From the NCBI RefSeq assembly GCF_029873635.1, contig NC_080423.1, forward strand, positions 104,513,773 to 104,577,772: a stretch of 64,000 nt of DNA, in the 5' to 3' direction. Under the pieces are notes generated by a model. It saw nothing but the letters and a program-made list of their open reading frames with translations. It ran no database searches and was not told where the DNA came from. Below, one piece after another: positions 12,207 to 23,746 of this stretch. Both the position numbers and the translations under genes were made by a program. Numbering within the stretch: the stretch's first letter is position 1; each line of letters begins with the position of its first letter. The DNA is from Malania oleifera (Eukaryota; Streptophyta; Magnoliopsida; Santalales; Ximeniaceae).

Positions 12207-12751
12207 CTTTCTTTTCCTTTTCTCGGCCAAAATCATTTTATTGAAACAGACTCTAAAGGAAAAAGAAAAAGATATGCACTTGTACCATATATATGTTATA
12301 TATATACATGCTTCTCTTTATTTTTATTTTTTTTCCCTTTACAAAATCTATAAGCCAAAAAGAATTTAAAACTTTATTATTTGTAAGATATAAGAAGATT
12401 GGCTTATGTAACCCATTTTTTAGATTCCATCCCATTTAATAAATAACTTTTTTAGCAAAAAAATATAGAAAAAAAATATGGAATGCAATATTTATTTATT
12501 TTTTGTTTTTTAGCCTAAAAATTATAATAAATTTATTTTCTACACTTAAATAGAAGACATATATTTCATTTCTACCCAAACAACCCCTAATAAGAAAATG
12601 TAATTCCTCACCCAAGTATTTCTTTTTTAATATTGTTTTTACTTTTTGGGGTTAGTGCTCTTTAAGGCTTTTCTTTGGATTTGTCATTTGTTTCTTCTTA
12701 CTTTTTGCTTTTTTTAATTATTGGTGGGATGGAGACGACTTTTGATGGGTC
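12207..12751. other. AT-rich intergenic DNA, no gene seen
   Basis: Between the copia 3' LTR and the hAT element there are only T- and A-rich tracts. Short reading frames here are low complexity. No promoter, RNA gene or repeat boundary was recognised. Confidence 0.7.
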
Positions 12752-12759
12752 CTCTGTGC

Positions 12760-13476
12760 TAGACCTGGAAAAATGGATGAAAATTCGTTAATCCGACTCG
12801 CATCCGATCCATTTTAACCGACTTATCATCAACCACTTGCTAAATGAGTCGAATACGGTTTTTTATTTTCATATCCGCCTCCTTAGTGGGTCGAGTCGGT
12901 TTTATCTGGCAGATATCCACCAAACTGCTTAAAAATTCATAACTAATTAACCCATAAAAGCTCAAGAGTCCACAACCCACTACCCAGCAGCCCAAGTATG
13001 GAAATTGAAAAGCCCAGTGCGGCAATGCCCACACGGCCCATGCCACATATTGACACGCACGGACAAGCCCACACCACTTGAAAGTATGAAAATGAAACAA
13101 TGAAAGTATGAAAATGAAACCCTAATAGGATTTGAGACGGGCTGCTTGTGGCCGTGTGGTGTGGGCTTGTCCATGCGTGTCAATATGTGGCATGGGTCGT
13201 GTGGGCACTGCCACACTGGGCTTTTCAATTTCCATACTTGGGCTACTGGGCAGTGGGTTGTAGGCTCTTGAGCTTTTATGGGTTAATTAGTTATGAATTT
13301 TTAAGCGGTTTGGCAGATATCCGCAGGATAAAAACCAACCCGACCCGCTAAGGAGACGGATATGAAAATTAAAAATCATATTCGACTCATTTAGCAAGCG
13401 ATTGATGATAAGTTGGTTAAAACGGATCGGATGCGGGTCGGATTAACGGATTTTTTTATCCATTTTGCCAAGTCTA
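12760..13476. repeat. Foldback (two arms of about 320 bp) at the left end of the hAT element
   Basis: Arm one (12760 to about 13078) and arm two (about 13155-13476) are reverse complements over nearly their whole length, with a loop of about 76 bases. Arm one starts with the element terminus TAGACCTGG. Arm two ends with CCATTTTGCCAAGTCTA, a second and better-preserved copy of the terminus pointing the other way. The loop holds two copies of GAAAGTATGAAAATGAAAC (about 13080 and 13102), and the reverse complement of one copy lies just outside arm two (13477-13507). This looks like an inverted duplication of the element's own 5' end. Confidence 0.88.
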
Positions 13477-13519
13477 CTTTCATTGTTTCATTTTCATACT
13501 TTCAAGTTTCATCCTTTCT

Positions 13520-13800
13520 AGCTGCGCAGCCACATCCCACGACGTCGAGTCGATGGCGATTCCCATTGCCGTCGCTGATTGCCACCCACGGCCACGGCCA
13601 CGACTCACGAGCCATGATTCCCTCGCGGCCTCGCCCAGTCTTCCCTTGCGGCTTGCAAGTTCGCCCAGTCGTCTTTGTCTCTCGCCAGTCGCCAGCCATT
13701 CGTCCAATCAGCCAACGCCTGTCTTCCCTCGTGGCCTTGTCTGGTTCAAAGGATCGAAGAGACTCACGAGTCGCGAAAGGTTAAAGACTCAGAGGTTTTG
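13520..13800 (+). other. GC-rich leader segment of the hAT element
   Basis: A 280-bp segment is much richer in G+C than its surroundings. It has short open frames on both strands (for example one starting at 13553) but none with a recognisable domain. Position between terminus and transposase suggests a 5' UTR exon or promoter-proximal region. A small captured host fragment cannot be excluded. Confidence 0.45.
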
Positions 13801-14751
13801 CTAAGTGTTCTTCATTTTCTTAATATTGCATATGTACAATTTTTCATTTTTTTCATTGTTTGAAATTTAAATTTGATGATTGCCTTTGCCTCTGGATGTT
13901 CCATAATCCATATCCTTCCTGCGCAGCAGAGTATTACTAGATCTAGCTACAACAACTTTTAGTTCCTAGCTGATTGATCTTGATATGGATCTGCAGTATT
14001 GAGTCATTTTTCGTTTGGTTGTTTGTTTAATTGTTTTTATTGGTTATTTAGGTATATTTTTATTGAGTCCATAGAACTCTTGTGCACCTACAATAAAATA
14101 AAATGTGATCAATTGCTTCCCCTGATATTTGCATTTTGCTCCAAAAACAAAAAAACACTAACTGGTTGTAGTGTTGTACATATCTCGTGCACCTGCAATG
14201 AACATTGGTTCTCCACCCAGTTTCCCTAGGGAATTAGTGGCCCTTGCCTCTCCTTGGTTTGAAAAATATTTTTGTTATGTGTAGAGCAAGAAAATTAAGG
14301 CTGTGGTTGGTACCCTTAGCCCTTCTCCTTTGGGAGGCTACATTGTCATGGATGATATTATTAACTTCATGCAAATGAGTTTTTAATTATATTTTTTCCC
14401 TTTCACAATTAATCGTATAATATTTGGTAGTAAACTCTTTGTTTTACGCCTTCTCTGCAAGTGATCATGTGTTCCTCAAGTTCCTTATTGTAATTCCTTG
14501 TTTCTGCTTCCAAATTTTAAATTAAAAATTTTAAGGATAATGATTTCTCGATTGTTCCGTGGGAATTTGTCATGTTAAATACTTTGACATTTCTGCATTG
14601 CTATTGCTATAGGCCTTTGTCATTTTAATAATTTGACATCTCTGCATTGTTATTGTTGTGGGCCTGCATAGTAGCATTGTTTATGCTTCAAGATGAATTT
14701 AATCCTTCGCTGGGCAATGAAAACATTTAATCCCATTTCATAATTTTTTTG

Positions 14752-17022
14752 TAGTGCATTACAAGGATTTAGGAAAAAAATATCTCAGTCAATAGCAAAT
14801 TCAATTGATCAAAATGATGAAATGAGTGAGGAAGAAGTTTAGTTGCCAGATTCATCAAACACAGAACCTACAAAAGAAACAACTCCACAGGTAAAAAGAG
14901 TTAGGAAAAAAACATCTAGTATTTGGACAGATTTTGAGTTGATTGAAAGTGGCGGTAAACAATATGCCCAATGTAAGTATTGTCTTAAGAAATATCTCTA
15001 CCATAGTAAGAACTCTGGGACATCAAACTTACATTGTCATACAAAAAAATGCATGGGAAAGAAAAATAATGATCTGAAACAAATGCTAATGAGTCAAGGT
15101 GATGGAAAGTTGTCTTTGCATACACGAAAACTTGATCAAGTTGTACAACGTAGGAAGTTGGCAATGACAATTGTGAGACACAATTTGCCATTTTCTTTTG
15201 TTGAGTATGAAGGAATTCATGAATGGGCTTTAGAATTAAATCCAGAGACAAAATTTGTGACAAGAAATACTACAAAAACTGATGTTATGAGGGTTTCTTT
15301 TCAAGGAAAAAGAGCACATTCGTGAGCTTTTATTGAATAATTCTAGTAGAATTTCTCTTACTTCGGACTTATGGACTTTGTTAAATACTGATGACTATTT
15401 ATGTTTTACTGCACATTTTGCGAATAAAAATTGGAAGCTTTAGAAGGAAGTATTGAGTTTTTCAAGCATGCCTTCTCCACACACTGGTCTAACACTTAGT
15501 AACAAAGTCATGGACTTATTGGTGAATTGGGGTATAGACAATAAGCTATTTTCCATAACATTGGACAATGCTACATCCAATGATTGTTTTGTAGAGTTTT
15601 TGAAGTCTAATTGAACTTGAAAAATGCTTTGGTAAGGGAAGGAAAATTTTTTCATGTTCTGTTGCACTCACATATTGAATCTCATTGTCCAAGATGACCT
15701 AAAATTATCTCATTTTGCTGTGGACAAAATATAAGATTATGTCAAATATGTGAAGCATTCACAACATCGAAAGATTAGATTTCATGAATGTTGTGAAAAG
15801 GTGAGACTGCCACATGTGAGAGGATTTCGCCAAGATTGTCCTACTAGGTGAAATTCTACTTATATGATACTTGAAAATGCTTTATACTATAGAGATGCTA
15901 TTTGCCAATTCAGGTTTAGTGAGGTGAATTTCAAGTTTTGCCCAAACGATGATAAATGGAAGGAAATTGAGAAAATTGCTAGTTTCTTGAAAGTTTTTTA
16001 TGACTTGACAAAATTTTTTTCTAGGACATCTTATCCAACTGCAAATTTATACTTTCAAGGAGTATGGAAAGTACAAGTAACTTTACTTAATGCAGCATTG
16101 GGTGATGATGTCTTTTTAAGGAATGTGACTACTCAAATGCAAGAGAAATTTGACAAATTCTAGTCAGATTAGAGTAAAATTTTGGCAATGCCTGTTATTT
16201 TGGATTCTCGTTTCAAGATACAATTTGTATCTTTTTATTTAAAAGAAGTGCAACCAATGTCTTGGAAAGATTGAGTAAACGACATCCAGCGTGAGATGCA
16301 TTCACTTTTTGATGAGTATGTGAAGCACCACTCCCCTTCAACTTCTAAGAAAATGTCTTCCTTTGAAGAACTATTAGTCATGATCGTGGTCATATGACAC
16401 CTATTGCAACATCAGTTGACATGACGCTAAAAGTAAGATTTTTTTTTTTAAGTACAAATTTTATTTTACTTTTATTATACATCTATAGAATTTTTATATT
16501 TCTATTATTATATACTTGTTTTTAGGGTTTTAAAGCTTTTCCTAAAGAAGATAAAAAGCTCCAATGTCAGAACTAGAAATGTTTTTTAGAGAAAGGATGG
16601 TAGATTGTGATAAAGAATTGGATATTTTGGACTTTTGGAGGAGTCATGAATATAGGTATCCGATTCTTTCTCGAATGGCAAGAGATATCTTATCAATTCC
16701 AATATCAACTGTTGCATCGGAATCAGCATTTAGTATTGCAAGAAAAGTGATAAATATGTCACGTAGTTCTCTTACGCCTGATAATGCTGAAACTATCATT
16801 TTAACTCGTGATTGGCTGTATAGTCGAGGAGGTATGCTTATTTAATTATATTTCTATGTTATTATAATTACTATGTATTATGCAATATTTATTTATTTAT
16901 TTATATTTTGAATTTTGAATGCAGTTGAAGATTTTGTAAATAAGGAAGAACTTGCTGAAGATATTGCTCAAGCTGAAAGAGCAGGTCATACCTCATCTAG
17001 TGTATCATCTTGCTCTATCTGA
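14752..17022 (+). pseudogene. hAT transposase (BED zinc finger, hATC), degenerate
   Basis: This is a DNA transposase of the hAT superfamily, resembling plant zinc-finger BED RICESLEEPER-type proteins. The BED finger is at about 14918-15052 (SSIWTDFELIESGGKQYAQC, then C-x2-C, H and C ligands). The middle part includes ISLTSDLWT (about 15351-15377), just past a frameshift near 15300. In-frame stops follow, for instance near 15441, 15612 and 16161. The hATC dimerisation domain is at about 16700-16820 (ISTVASESAFSIARKVINMS). Introns are visible at about 16433-16533 and 16832-16924; the latter is a 93-nt GT-AG intron that joins SRG to VEDFVNKEELAED before a stop at 17020-17022. A stop codon also precedes the first recognisable residues near 14840. 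Dead gene, high confidence in family. Confidence 0.9.
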
Positions 17023-17868
17023 CTTTATTTGAATATTGCTACATTAGCACAGGTTGTGCAGCTAGTGCTTTTATTTATCTTTGAAAATTATATAGTTAAT
17101 AAATTATTGTTTATTTGTTATTTTAACTTGTAGTGTTGAATAAATTATTTGTAAATTTTTTTCCAGTTTGATAACTTGTAACTTTTGAGATGCTAATTAA
17201 TAAGTTCAATTTATGTTATTCGATTCATAGCTTAAATTATATTTTGAATTCTTTCATGATAGGCACACGAGGAGAAGAAGATGAAAGCTTTAATGTCACA
17301 AATGAAAGCATTTCAATTAATTCAAGGCATTCAAATGATTTTGAAGTTATTTGAAGGATGGATTGAGATTTTTTTTTAGTTTGTTGATTGTTTTATTTTA
17401 GGAGATTTACACGATTTGACAATAGTTGTATTTAAAGAAACTCACATGCTGTAAGAACAATTATAATGTTTAGATTTTAGACTCACACGAGTCACACAGT
17501 TTAAATTTTTATTTTGAGTTGGATTGAGATTAATTTATTATGTTTTATTACTTACAGTTTTACTTGCATGAATTAGGAGTTGTTAATTAGTATAAATGAT
17601 TAAATGATTGATATAGTTACTAAAAAAGTTAATACACAAACTAATTGCAAGTTATCGTATACAATTTAAATTATTATGACAAAAAATAAATTATTAATAA
17701 AATTATATTTGAGAATGGCTGATTTTCCGTCCATTCGCCATGAATTATCCGACCCGAAACCACCTAATCCGCCACTTAAACGAGTCAAATATGGATTATG
17801 ATTTTTTCACTCGATAATCCGTCTTATCCGTCACGGATAAACTAACTCGATCCGCTTTGCCAAGTCTA
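17023..17868. other. 3' noncoding part and right end of the hAT element
   Basis: AT-rich sequence follows the transposase stop. The last 150 bases (about 17716-17868) are rich in CCGACCC, TAATCCG and TTATCCG repeats, similar to the left arm near 12785-12900. These are likely subterminal transposase-binding repeats. The inverted terminus ends at 17868. Confidence 0.6.
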
Positions 17869-18059
17869 CTCTGTGCAGCCTCTAAATGACAAAATCTCAA
17901 TAATGCCATTGCTATCTCACCTAAAAGAAACCCTGGACTTTTATGATCATTGGAGCAATTGGTTTAATTGGGTGTTTTGGGGTTTTGTGGAAAGCCATGA
18001 ATAGGACCAAAGGCATGAAATTTAGAAGTACAATTAAGATTATATATGCTATAATTTTT

Positions 18060-18355
18060 ATTATTATTATCAACTGTTGCAGTATGTGGCTCATATCGAG
18101 TAGAACACATGTATAAAGAAAGCAAGCTAATGCCGAAAGTGGAGTAGAGCGTACGATATAGGGGTATTTAAGAAATTTTTCTAATATCTCTGTATGATTA
18201 GGGTTAGTATAAATACATATAATGTAACCCTACTTTTTACAATAGTGAAATTTCGCTGCCGCTCGCCGAACGACGCTAAATCCATGTTTTTTTTCTTATT
18301 TTCTTTATCTTTGTGTTTTTCCGTATTATTTATCATAATTTTCGCACGTTTTACA
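18060..18355 (+). repeat. Possible copia LTR remnant
   Basis: A stretch reading GATTAGGGTTAGTATAAATAC (about 18198-18218), then ATGTAACCCTAC and GTGAAATTTCGCTGCCGC, resembles the TATA-to-U5 part of plant Ty1/copia LTRs. No partner LTR, TSD or internal domain was found. Boundaries are guesses. The surrounding 17877-18060 and 18355-19760 are AT-rich, with nothing else recognised. Confidence 0.35.
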
Positions 18356-19807
18356 CCATCAATCAAAATTTGAGAATTTTTTATTTCTTTTTTAGTTTAT
18401 AAAATAAATATTTGATACAATTGTTACAATTCTAATCTCCTTAATTTTAGACCCTTATTTGTAATACACTCACACGGGAGCACTTACATCCTTAAAGGAA
18501 AGAAGAAAAGGCGTGTACACACACTCATATAATGACACGAGAACCACTGTCGAGTTTTACAATTCACCCAATCTGATATGTTTTGCTTGCGATGGCACCA
18601 ACACTAACCCTAATCAAAGAGAAAACACTAATTAATAAACATGGCAATATCATTTTATATCCTTCCAATTTATTAATGCTTTGTATTAGATAGCAAATAG
18701 ATCCAAGTGTAGGACAAATATAGTACATAAAGTATCATCATGTAGTCTGTTATTTCAAATAAATATTATTTGAAAGGCATGATAGAGGAATCCTACCATT
18801 CGAGTCTTTTTATTTTATTTTATTTTTTTCATGCTTTTTCTGTGGAGAAAGTCCCAATCCACAATCTATAGGATTTCTCTAATCCTCTTTTTCCAAAATG
18901 AAGAACATTAAATTATTTTTCAAATAATTCACATCGTCATGTGCACCCATTCCTAATTTCATTCCAATCAAATAATCCATAGCTATCAATATATCTCACA
19001 ACAAAAAAAAAAAAAATTTATTATTTTAAAGTATATCAAGGTTCAGTTTCCGATTCATATTTCGTCGATCAATCCTCCATAATTCACATTTTTGTTGAAA
19101 GAATTTCTTTTGTAATTCCTTACATAAGGATTCAAAAAATACTAGATCTATGCCTAGATAAGCAAATTGTTGATAAAACTCCAAAATAACATTTTCTTAC
19201 GACCCAAATTTTTTTTCCTTGTAATTCAAATTCAAAAAAGACAAGAAAATTTCGAATTACTGACATTCTTTAGAAGCCCATATCATTTCTTTTCTATCGA
19301 TCTCTAGTTCTGATCTTCCCCACCAATCTAATACAACATATACCTTTTACCACAAAATTAAACAAAAATAATGGTTTACAGTTTAAAAGAGTAATATTAT
19401 TTTAATTTATTTGTGCAGAAAATACTAAAAAATTCTTAATTTCTTCCTCTATCTAATAGGCTCTCATTAAACTATCTACCACAATTGTTTATTTATTTAT
19501 TTTAAAGATTCCTCATGACGCGAAGGATTTGGGATTTGGGACACGGCAGAGTCAACTTTTGGGCTCCTTTTACTTTTTCACTTTTAATTTAGTTTATTCT
19601 TTTATTTATTTGTTTAATTGTTTATTGATCTAAAGCACGTAACAACCTCTTATATTACCTTTTATTTTATTTCTCGACAAACCCTAAAGCATAATGTTTT
19701 AAATTTTAATTATAAAAATGTCTCTAAATAAATATATAATCATCCTTTACGTACTTAATTTAAATATTTAGATAAAAGACACTCACTCCCTTCAGATTTG
19801 ACAAAAA

Positions 19808-20085
19808 GACAAAATCTTCAGTGAGATTTGTCATAAATCTTCTCTAAGATTTCTAAAATACCACAAGCATTTCCTAAAATTTGCCCAAAAAAACACTGAC
19901 TTTACTTCAAAAAGCTTTTCAAAAATACGCATACCTCCCCTGAGTTTTTGAAAATACCACAAGTTTTCCCTAAAATTTGCCAAGACACCGACTTTACCTT
20001 AAAAAACTTAACAAAAATGTCACATACCTCCCCTGATATTTCAAAAATACCACAAACCTCTCCTGAAATCTACCACCGAGACGCA
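19808..20085. repeat. Three tandem units of about 92 bp with a partial inverted continuation
   Basis: Units start near 19808, 19900 and 19990. Each carries a version of ACCTCCCCTGA, then TTTGAAAAATACCACAAG, then CCTAAAATTTGCC. From about 20100 to 20270 a diverged copy runs in the opposite orientation (GGACAAATCTAAGGAGAGG and following), making a loose foldback. A related single copy is at about 22075-22300. This looks like a dispersed noncoding plant repeat. I see no coding potential. Confidence 0.65.
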
Positions 20086-20285
20086 GAGTTTACTTCAAAA
20101 AACTTCTCTTTTTATAAACTATAAAGAGAGTTTTGTCTCTTTTGGACAAATCTAAGGAGAGGTCTATGAAATTCTTAAAACTTCAAAAAAATTTGCTAAA
20201 ATTTTTTGCGACATTTTTATGAGAGGTTATTATGTTTTTGTCAAATTTTAGGAAAGGTATTAGCTTTTTACCTCAAGTGTCTCTT

Positions 20286-20367
20286 TGGAGCTTGAAAAAC
20301 TTTTGAAAAAAGAAAAGAAAATATAAAAAAAAAATCCAATTTTTGATGTTTGGTTATTAAGAAAGAA

Positions 20368-20398
<31 letters not shown>

Positions 20399-20730
20399 GA
20401 TATCAAATTAATCAGTTAAAATAAACCAAATTAATCAATTAAATTATACTAAATTAATCATTTAAAATAAAATTTTATTTTTAGTAGCATTTGGTATTAA
20501 ATACAGTGGAAATAAATTTTCTTCTTATTCTTCTTTTCTTTTTTTTCTTAATCCAAGCGGGACCTAAATTTATATAAATTTAAATATAAACTTATATAAA
20601 TTTATACAGTGGAAGACTTTTTTTTTTTTTTTGTTTACTAACGAGTCTAAAAAATAAAGAATTAAGTAATGTGGGTGTGTGGGAAAAGCAGAACAACGTT
20701 GGTCTCATGTCTGTCTTTTTCTTTTTCGTT
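20286..20730. other. AT-rich intergenic DNA
   Basis: A- and T-homopolymers, an (AT)n run at about 20376-20398 and no recognisable gene. Stretches such as TTTCTTAATCCAAGCGGG (about 20544) recur in similar or inverted form near 21780 and 22307 (GTTTGGATTAAGGATTTT). This suggests a small dispersed AT-rich repeat. Confidence 0.5.
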
Positions 20731-20733
20731 TAG

Positions 20734-21012
20734 TTGTGTTTTTCAAAGTTTAGGCATGAAATACAACACCCCTCGTACAATACAGTGCGGTACACTTGTA
20801 CCATATCAGCCGTCCTAGGCGTCGCCTCTACGTGCGCGGCGGCCGGAATTTGGACCGCCTTAAAGTCGTCGGTCAACCCTAGAGTGCACAAAAGGAAGTC
20901 AAGCAGTGGTTCACAACTAAGTGACAAGGAGGCTTCCTTCATTGAATCATTTTGGTCCCCTCACAACTTCATTACCGTGGGGTGGGTTTCCCCCTTTCTT
21001 CCTCCCAGATGA
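20734..21012. other. GC-rich island of unknown identity
   Basis: About 280 bp of far higher G+C than the flanks. It contains CpG-rich wording (ACGTGCGCGGCGGCCGG at about 20832) and open frames on both strands (92 codons plus, 70 codons minus). Neither translation shows a domain I know. It could be an orphan promoter and 5' exon, a captured fragment or a TE leader. I cannot decide. Confidence 0.4.
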
Positions 21013-23054
21013 GATTCCATTCCATTCCATTAATCAAACCATGACTATCCAATTACTAATCCAATAAAAATATCAATTTGCTTAAATATGAGTCTCCATA
21101 TGATTCAACTAATCAAATTATAACCATCCGATTTTTAACCGAACTGAGACTTCGAATTGTTCAATTAATGCGAGTCGGAATCAAGTCGTTCTAAACTGTT
21201 AATTGGCTTTTCGGTTAATGTCTAGCAATTAATTAAAATTATGGTCAAATTTAATTAAAATTTTTTATACCTATGCAAATTAATATCTATTCTTTTATTA
21301 TAATGGACTGTAAATTTTTTGAATTCAAATATTAAAATTTAAGCATCGATGAGAAGTTGTATATATTTGTAAATTTTAAATTAGCATTCAATAAAATATC
21401 CACTATGAATTGAACATAACTAAAAAGAAATCCTTAAATATTAATTCTTGAAAAATGACATAGAAGCAACAAATCTAAGTTCTAATAAAACTGTTGAAAA
21501 AATATTTAAATTATAAAATATTACGTTATATATAATACATATTTTATATAGTTATGATATACCGGTTCGCTTAACCACGATTATTGTGTAGCCTAATCAA
21601 AATAAGCCATGAATCGGCCAAATCGCCCCTTGTGCAATACCATTTCTTTCTTATTTTCAGAAATAATAATATGCAAACTCCTTTTTGTATACTTGACCAA
21701 ACAGGCCTTTGGTATCGAAATATTAACCCACATGATCAAGAGGGGAAAAAAAAAAATCTAACTCTCTCAACTCACTAAGACTAGTTTGGATTAAGGATTT
21801 TATTTGAGGAAAAAGAAAGGAAAAGAAAATAAAACGTCAATTCATTTCTTACTATATTTTCTCCCTATATCAAATATTAAAAACACACAATATATAAAAT
21901 ATATAAAAATAAAATAAAAAAACATATACAAAATATCCCTAAACAAGTTTTTAACATACAATGGAAACATAAGGTAGAGTAACTTGCCTTAACTAAACGT
22001 CGTTTCAAACAATTTTAAGAACAACTAAACAAACATATTTTTGAATATATAAAAAAAAATTATAGAGTAAAAGACAATAACCTCCCTCCGAAGTATTTAG
22101 AATCCCAAACCTCTCCTGAAATTTTAAAAATGCAACAAGGCTCGTTTAAGATTTGCCAAAAAGATAAAAACCTCATTTCAAAATGAGAAAAGTTATCTTT
22201 TTGACAAGTCTTTTTAACAAATTTTATGGGAGATTTATAAAATTCTTAAAACCTTAGGCCAATTTTGAAATTTTTATTGAAAATTTTTAAAACCTCAAGG
22301 GCTTGTTTAGATTAAGAATTTTAGTTGGAAAAAGGAAAGAAAAGAAAAATAAGGAAACTCATTTCCACTTTATTTTCCATCTATATCAAATACTACTAAA
22401 AATAAAATTTTATTTTTAAATGGTTAAAAACTAAAAAACATCAAATATAAATGATTCATAAAATCATATTTTTATTAATTAATTTGGTATATTTTTTATT
22501 TGTTACTTTCCTTGATAACCAAACATGACAAAGTAGATTCATTTTCCTTTTCTTAAGATTTTCCAAGTTTCAAACAAAACCTAAAGCAAGTTAGGTCTTT
22601 TTTTTTTTACCAAATTTCAGGAAGGCCAATATTTTTTTGCCAAAAAATACATAATAATCTATTTTTCTTTATTTTCAAAAACAATAATACGTGAAAATCT
22701 TTAACCAAACAGTCCCTTTAACTATCAAAATCCTAACCCTGTCTATAGAGTATGTACACCCCAACGACCTAATGGAGAGAGGCTACTACTAGACCCAAAG
22801 GTGCGGGTCCTTTGAAACTTCAGTTTTGGAAATTGGAAAAATTGGAAAAATTATTATATATGAAAATTGACCCGAAAATAGTTTAAGTCCCCATTGAAAG
22901 TCACACTTGAGGAGTTTCAAATAATCAGACAGGGAAAAATGGAGCCACGCAAGTAACATCAAACTTTAGTTAAATCTATTTCCATTGACTGCCACATCTG
23001 ACCCTCATTTATCTTCGCCCAATTGTTTCAACTTTTCAATAGAGTAAAAAGCTG
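21013..23054. other. AT-rich intergenic DNA with dispersed repeat traces
   Basis: No gene was recognised. At about 22075-22300 lies a short foldback related to the 19808 tandem repeat (CCTCTCCTGAAATTTTAAAAA, matched in inverted form by CAAATTTTATGGGAG). Segments at 21780-21850 and 22307-22380 are mutually similar. Confidence 0.5.
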
Positions 23055-23062
23055 GTCATTTC

Positions 23063-23390
23063 GCCCCCACGGGCATGGCATGGTGGAAAAGAGTTGGGCA
23101 CTCAAGTGTATGCAACGGGGTTCAACTCCAGATTGATGCACTCAAAGGTAAGCCAACGGTGACTATTGTGGTTGGTAAAGGAGTTGTGTCTTAAGGGTTG
23201 GGTTGGTCGTACGTCTAACCTAGCTATAAGTAGTCTATGACTGCATTCAGATTAACTCAGAGGGCAAATCAAGGGGGGGGGGGGGGGAAGACCGATGTCT
23301 TGTGGGTTTGGGATGCATCAGGGAGTCCGAAGAGCTCGTCGATGGCTAGAGTTCCTACATATACCCAAAAAAATAAAAAATAAAAAGTAA
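23063..23390 (+). mobile_element. tRNA-derived SINE
   Basis: An 8-bp duplication GTCATTTC (23055-23062 and 23391-23398) brackets a 328-bp unit. It has a pol III box-A-like start (ATGGCATGGTGGAAAAGAG, about 23074-23092) and a clear box B (GGTTCAACTCC, 23119-23129). The body ends in an A-rich tail (23365-23390). This is the standard layout of plant SINEs, which depend on LINE machinery to move. A 15-base G run (23273-23287) inside the body is probably a later slippage product. Confidence 0.85.
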
Positions 23391-23416
23391 GTCATTTCCA
23401 CAAATACAAGTGACTC

Positions 23417-23540
23417 GCAATGCGAGTTTTTTCCCGTTTTAACATTTTTTTTAAAAATATATATTAAATAATACTCTTTTCTGAAAAATATTTTCCAGAA
23501 TAACTCTGACGTAATCTCACTACTCCAAGTAGCGAAATTT
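23417..23540. repeat. Left terminal inverted repeat of the MULE
   Basis: This aligns with the reverse complement of 31088-31213 from GCAATGCGAG through TATTAAATAATAC to the hairpin motif CTACTCCAAGTAGCGA. By eye the match is roughly four bases in five. Confidence 0.85.
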
Positions 23541-23746
23541 CCTACGTGTGCAATCTATTGGCAGCCACGCGTTTGTGTCAGATTGGACCTAACATTTAAA
23601 TCTTGCTACTCCGAATAGTAAGATTTGCTACGTGTGCAATCTATTAGCGGTCACGCGTTTGTACCAGATTGGGTCTGGCATTTAAATCTCGCTACATGAA
23701 GTAGCGAGATTTGGTTGAATATCGCTACTCGGAATAGCGAGATTTT
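23513..23746. repeat. Four hairpin motifs, partly in tandem 86-bp units, at the MULE left end
   Basis: Imperfect palindromes of the form AAATCTCGCTACT-N3-AGTAGCGAGATTT lie at 23513-23540, 23598-23626, 23684-23712 and 23718-23746. The first two sit in tandem units of about 86 bases that share CTACGTGTGCAATCTATT and CACGCGTTTGT. Two more copies lie at the right end (31024-31052 and 31088-31115). These are candidate transposase binding sites. Confidence 0.85.

Larger units (their letters stand above)
12760..17868 (+). mobile_element. hAT DNA transposon with 8-bp TSD, transposase decayed
   Basis: An exact 8-bp duplication, CTCTGTGC, lies at 12752-12759 and 17869-17876, the hallmark length for hAT. 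The left end reads TAGACCTGGAAAAATGG. The right end in reverse complement reads TAGACTTGGCAAAGCGG, so the termini are about 17-bp imperfect inverted repeats. Inside are a 640-bp-plus foldback at the left, a GC-rich leader (about 13520-13800), a likely 5' UTR intron ending TTTTTTTGTAG near 14754, and a broken transposase gene on the plus strand. At 5.1 kb it has the size of a formerly autonomous element. It cannot now make full-length transposase. Confidence 0.93.

Noticed and set aside
13553-13804. An 83-codon frame in the hAT leader as a captured gene
   Set aside because: It is rich in P, R and S from GC-rich DNA, with no domain and competing frames on both strands. Kept only as a leader segment.
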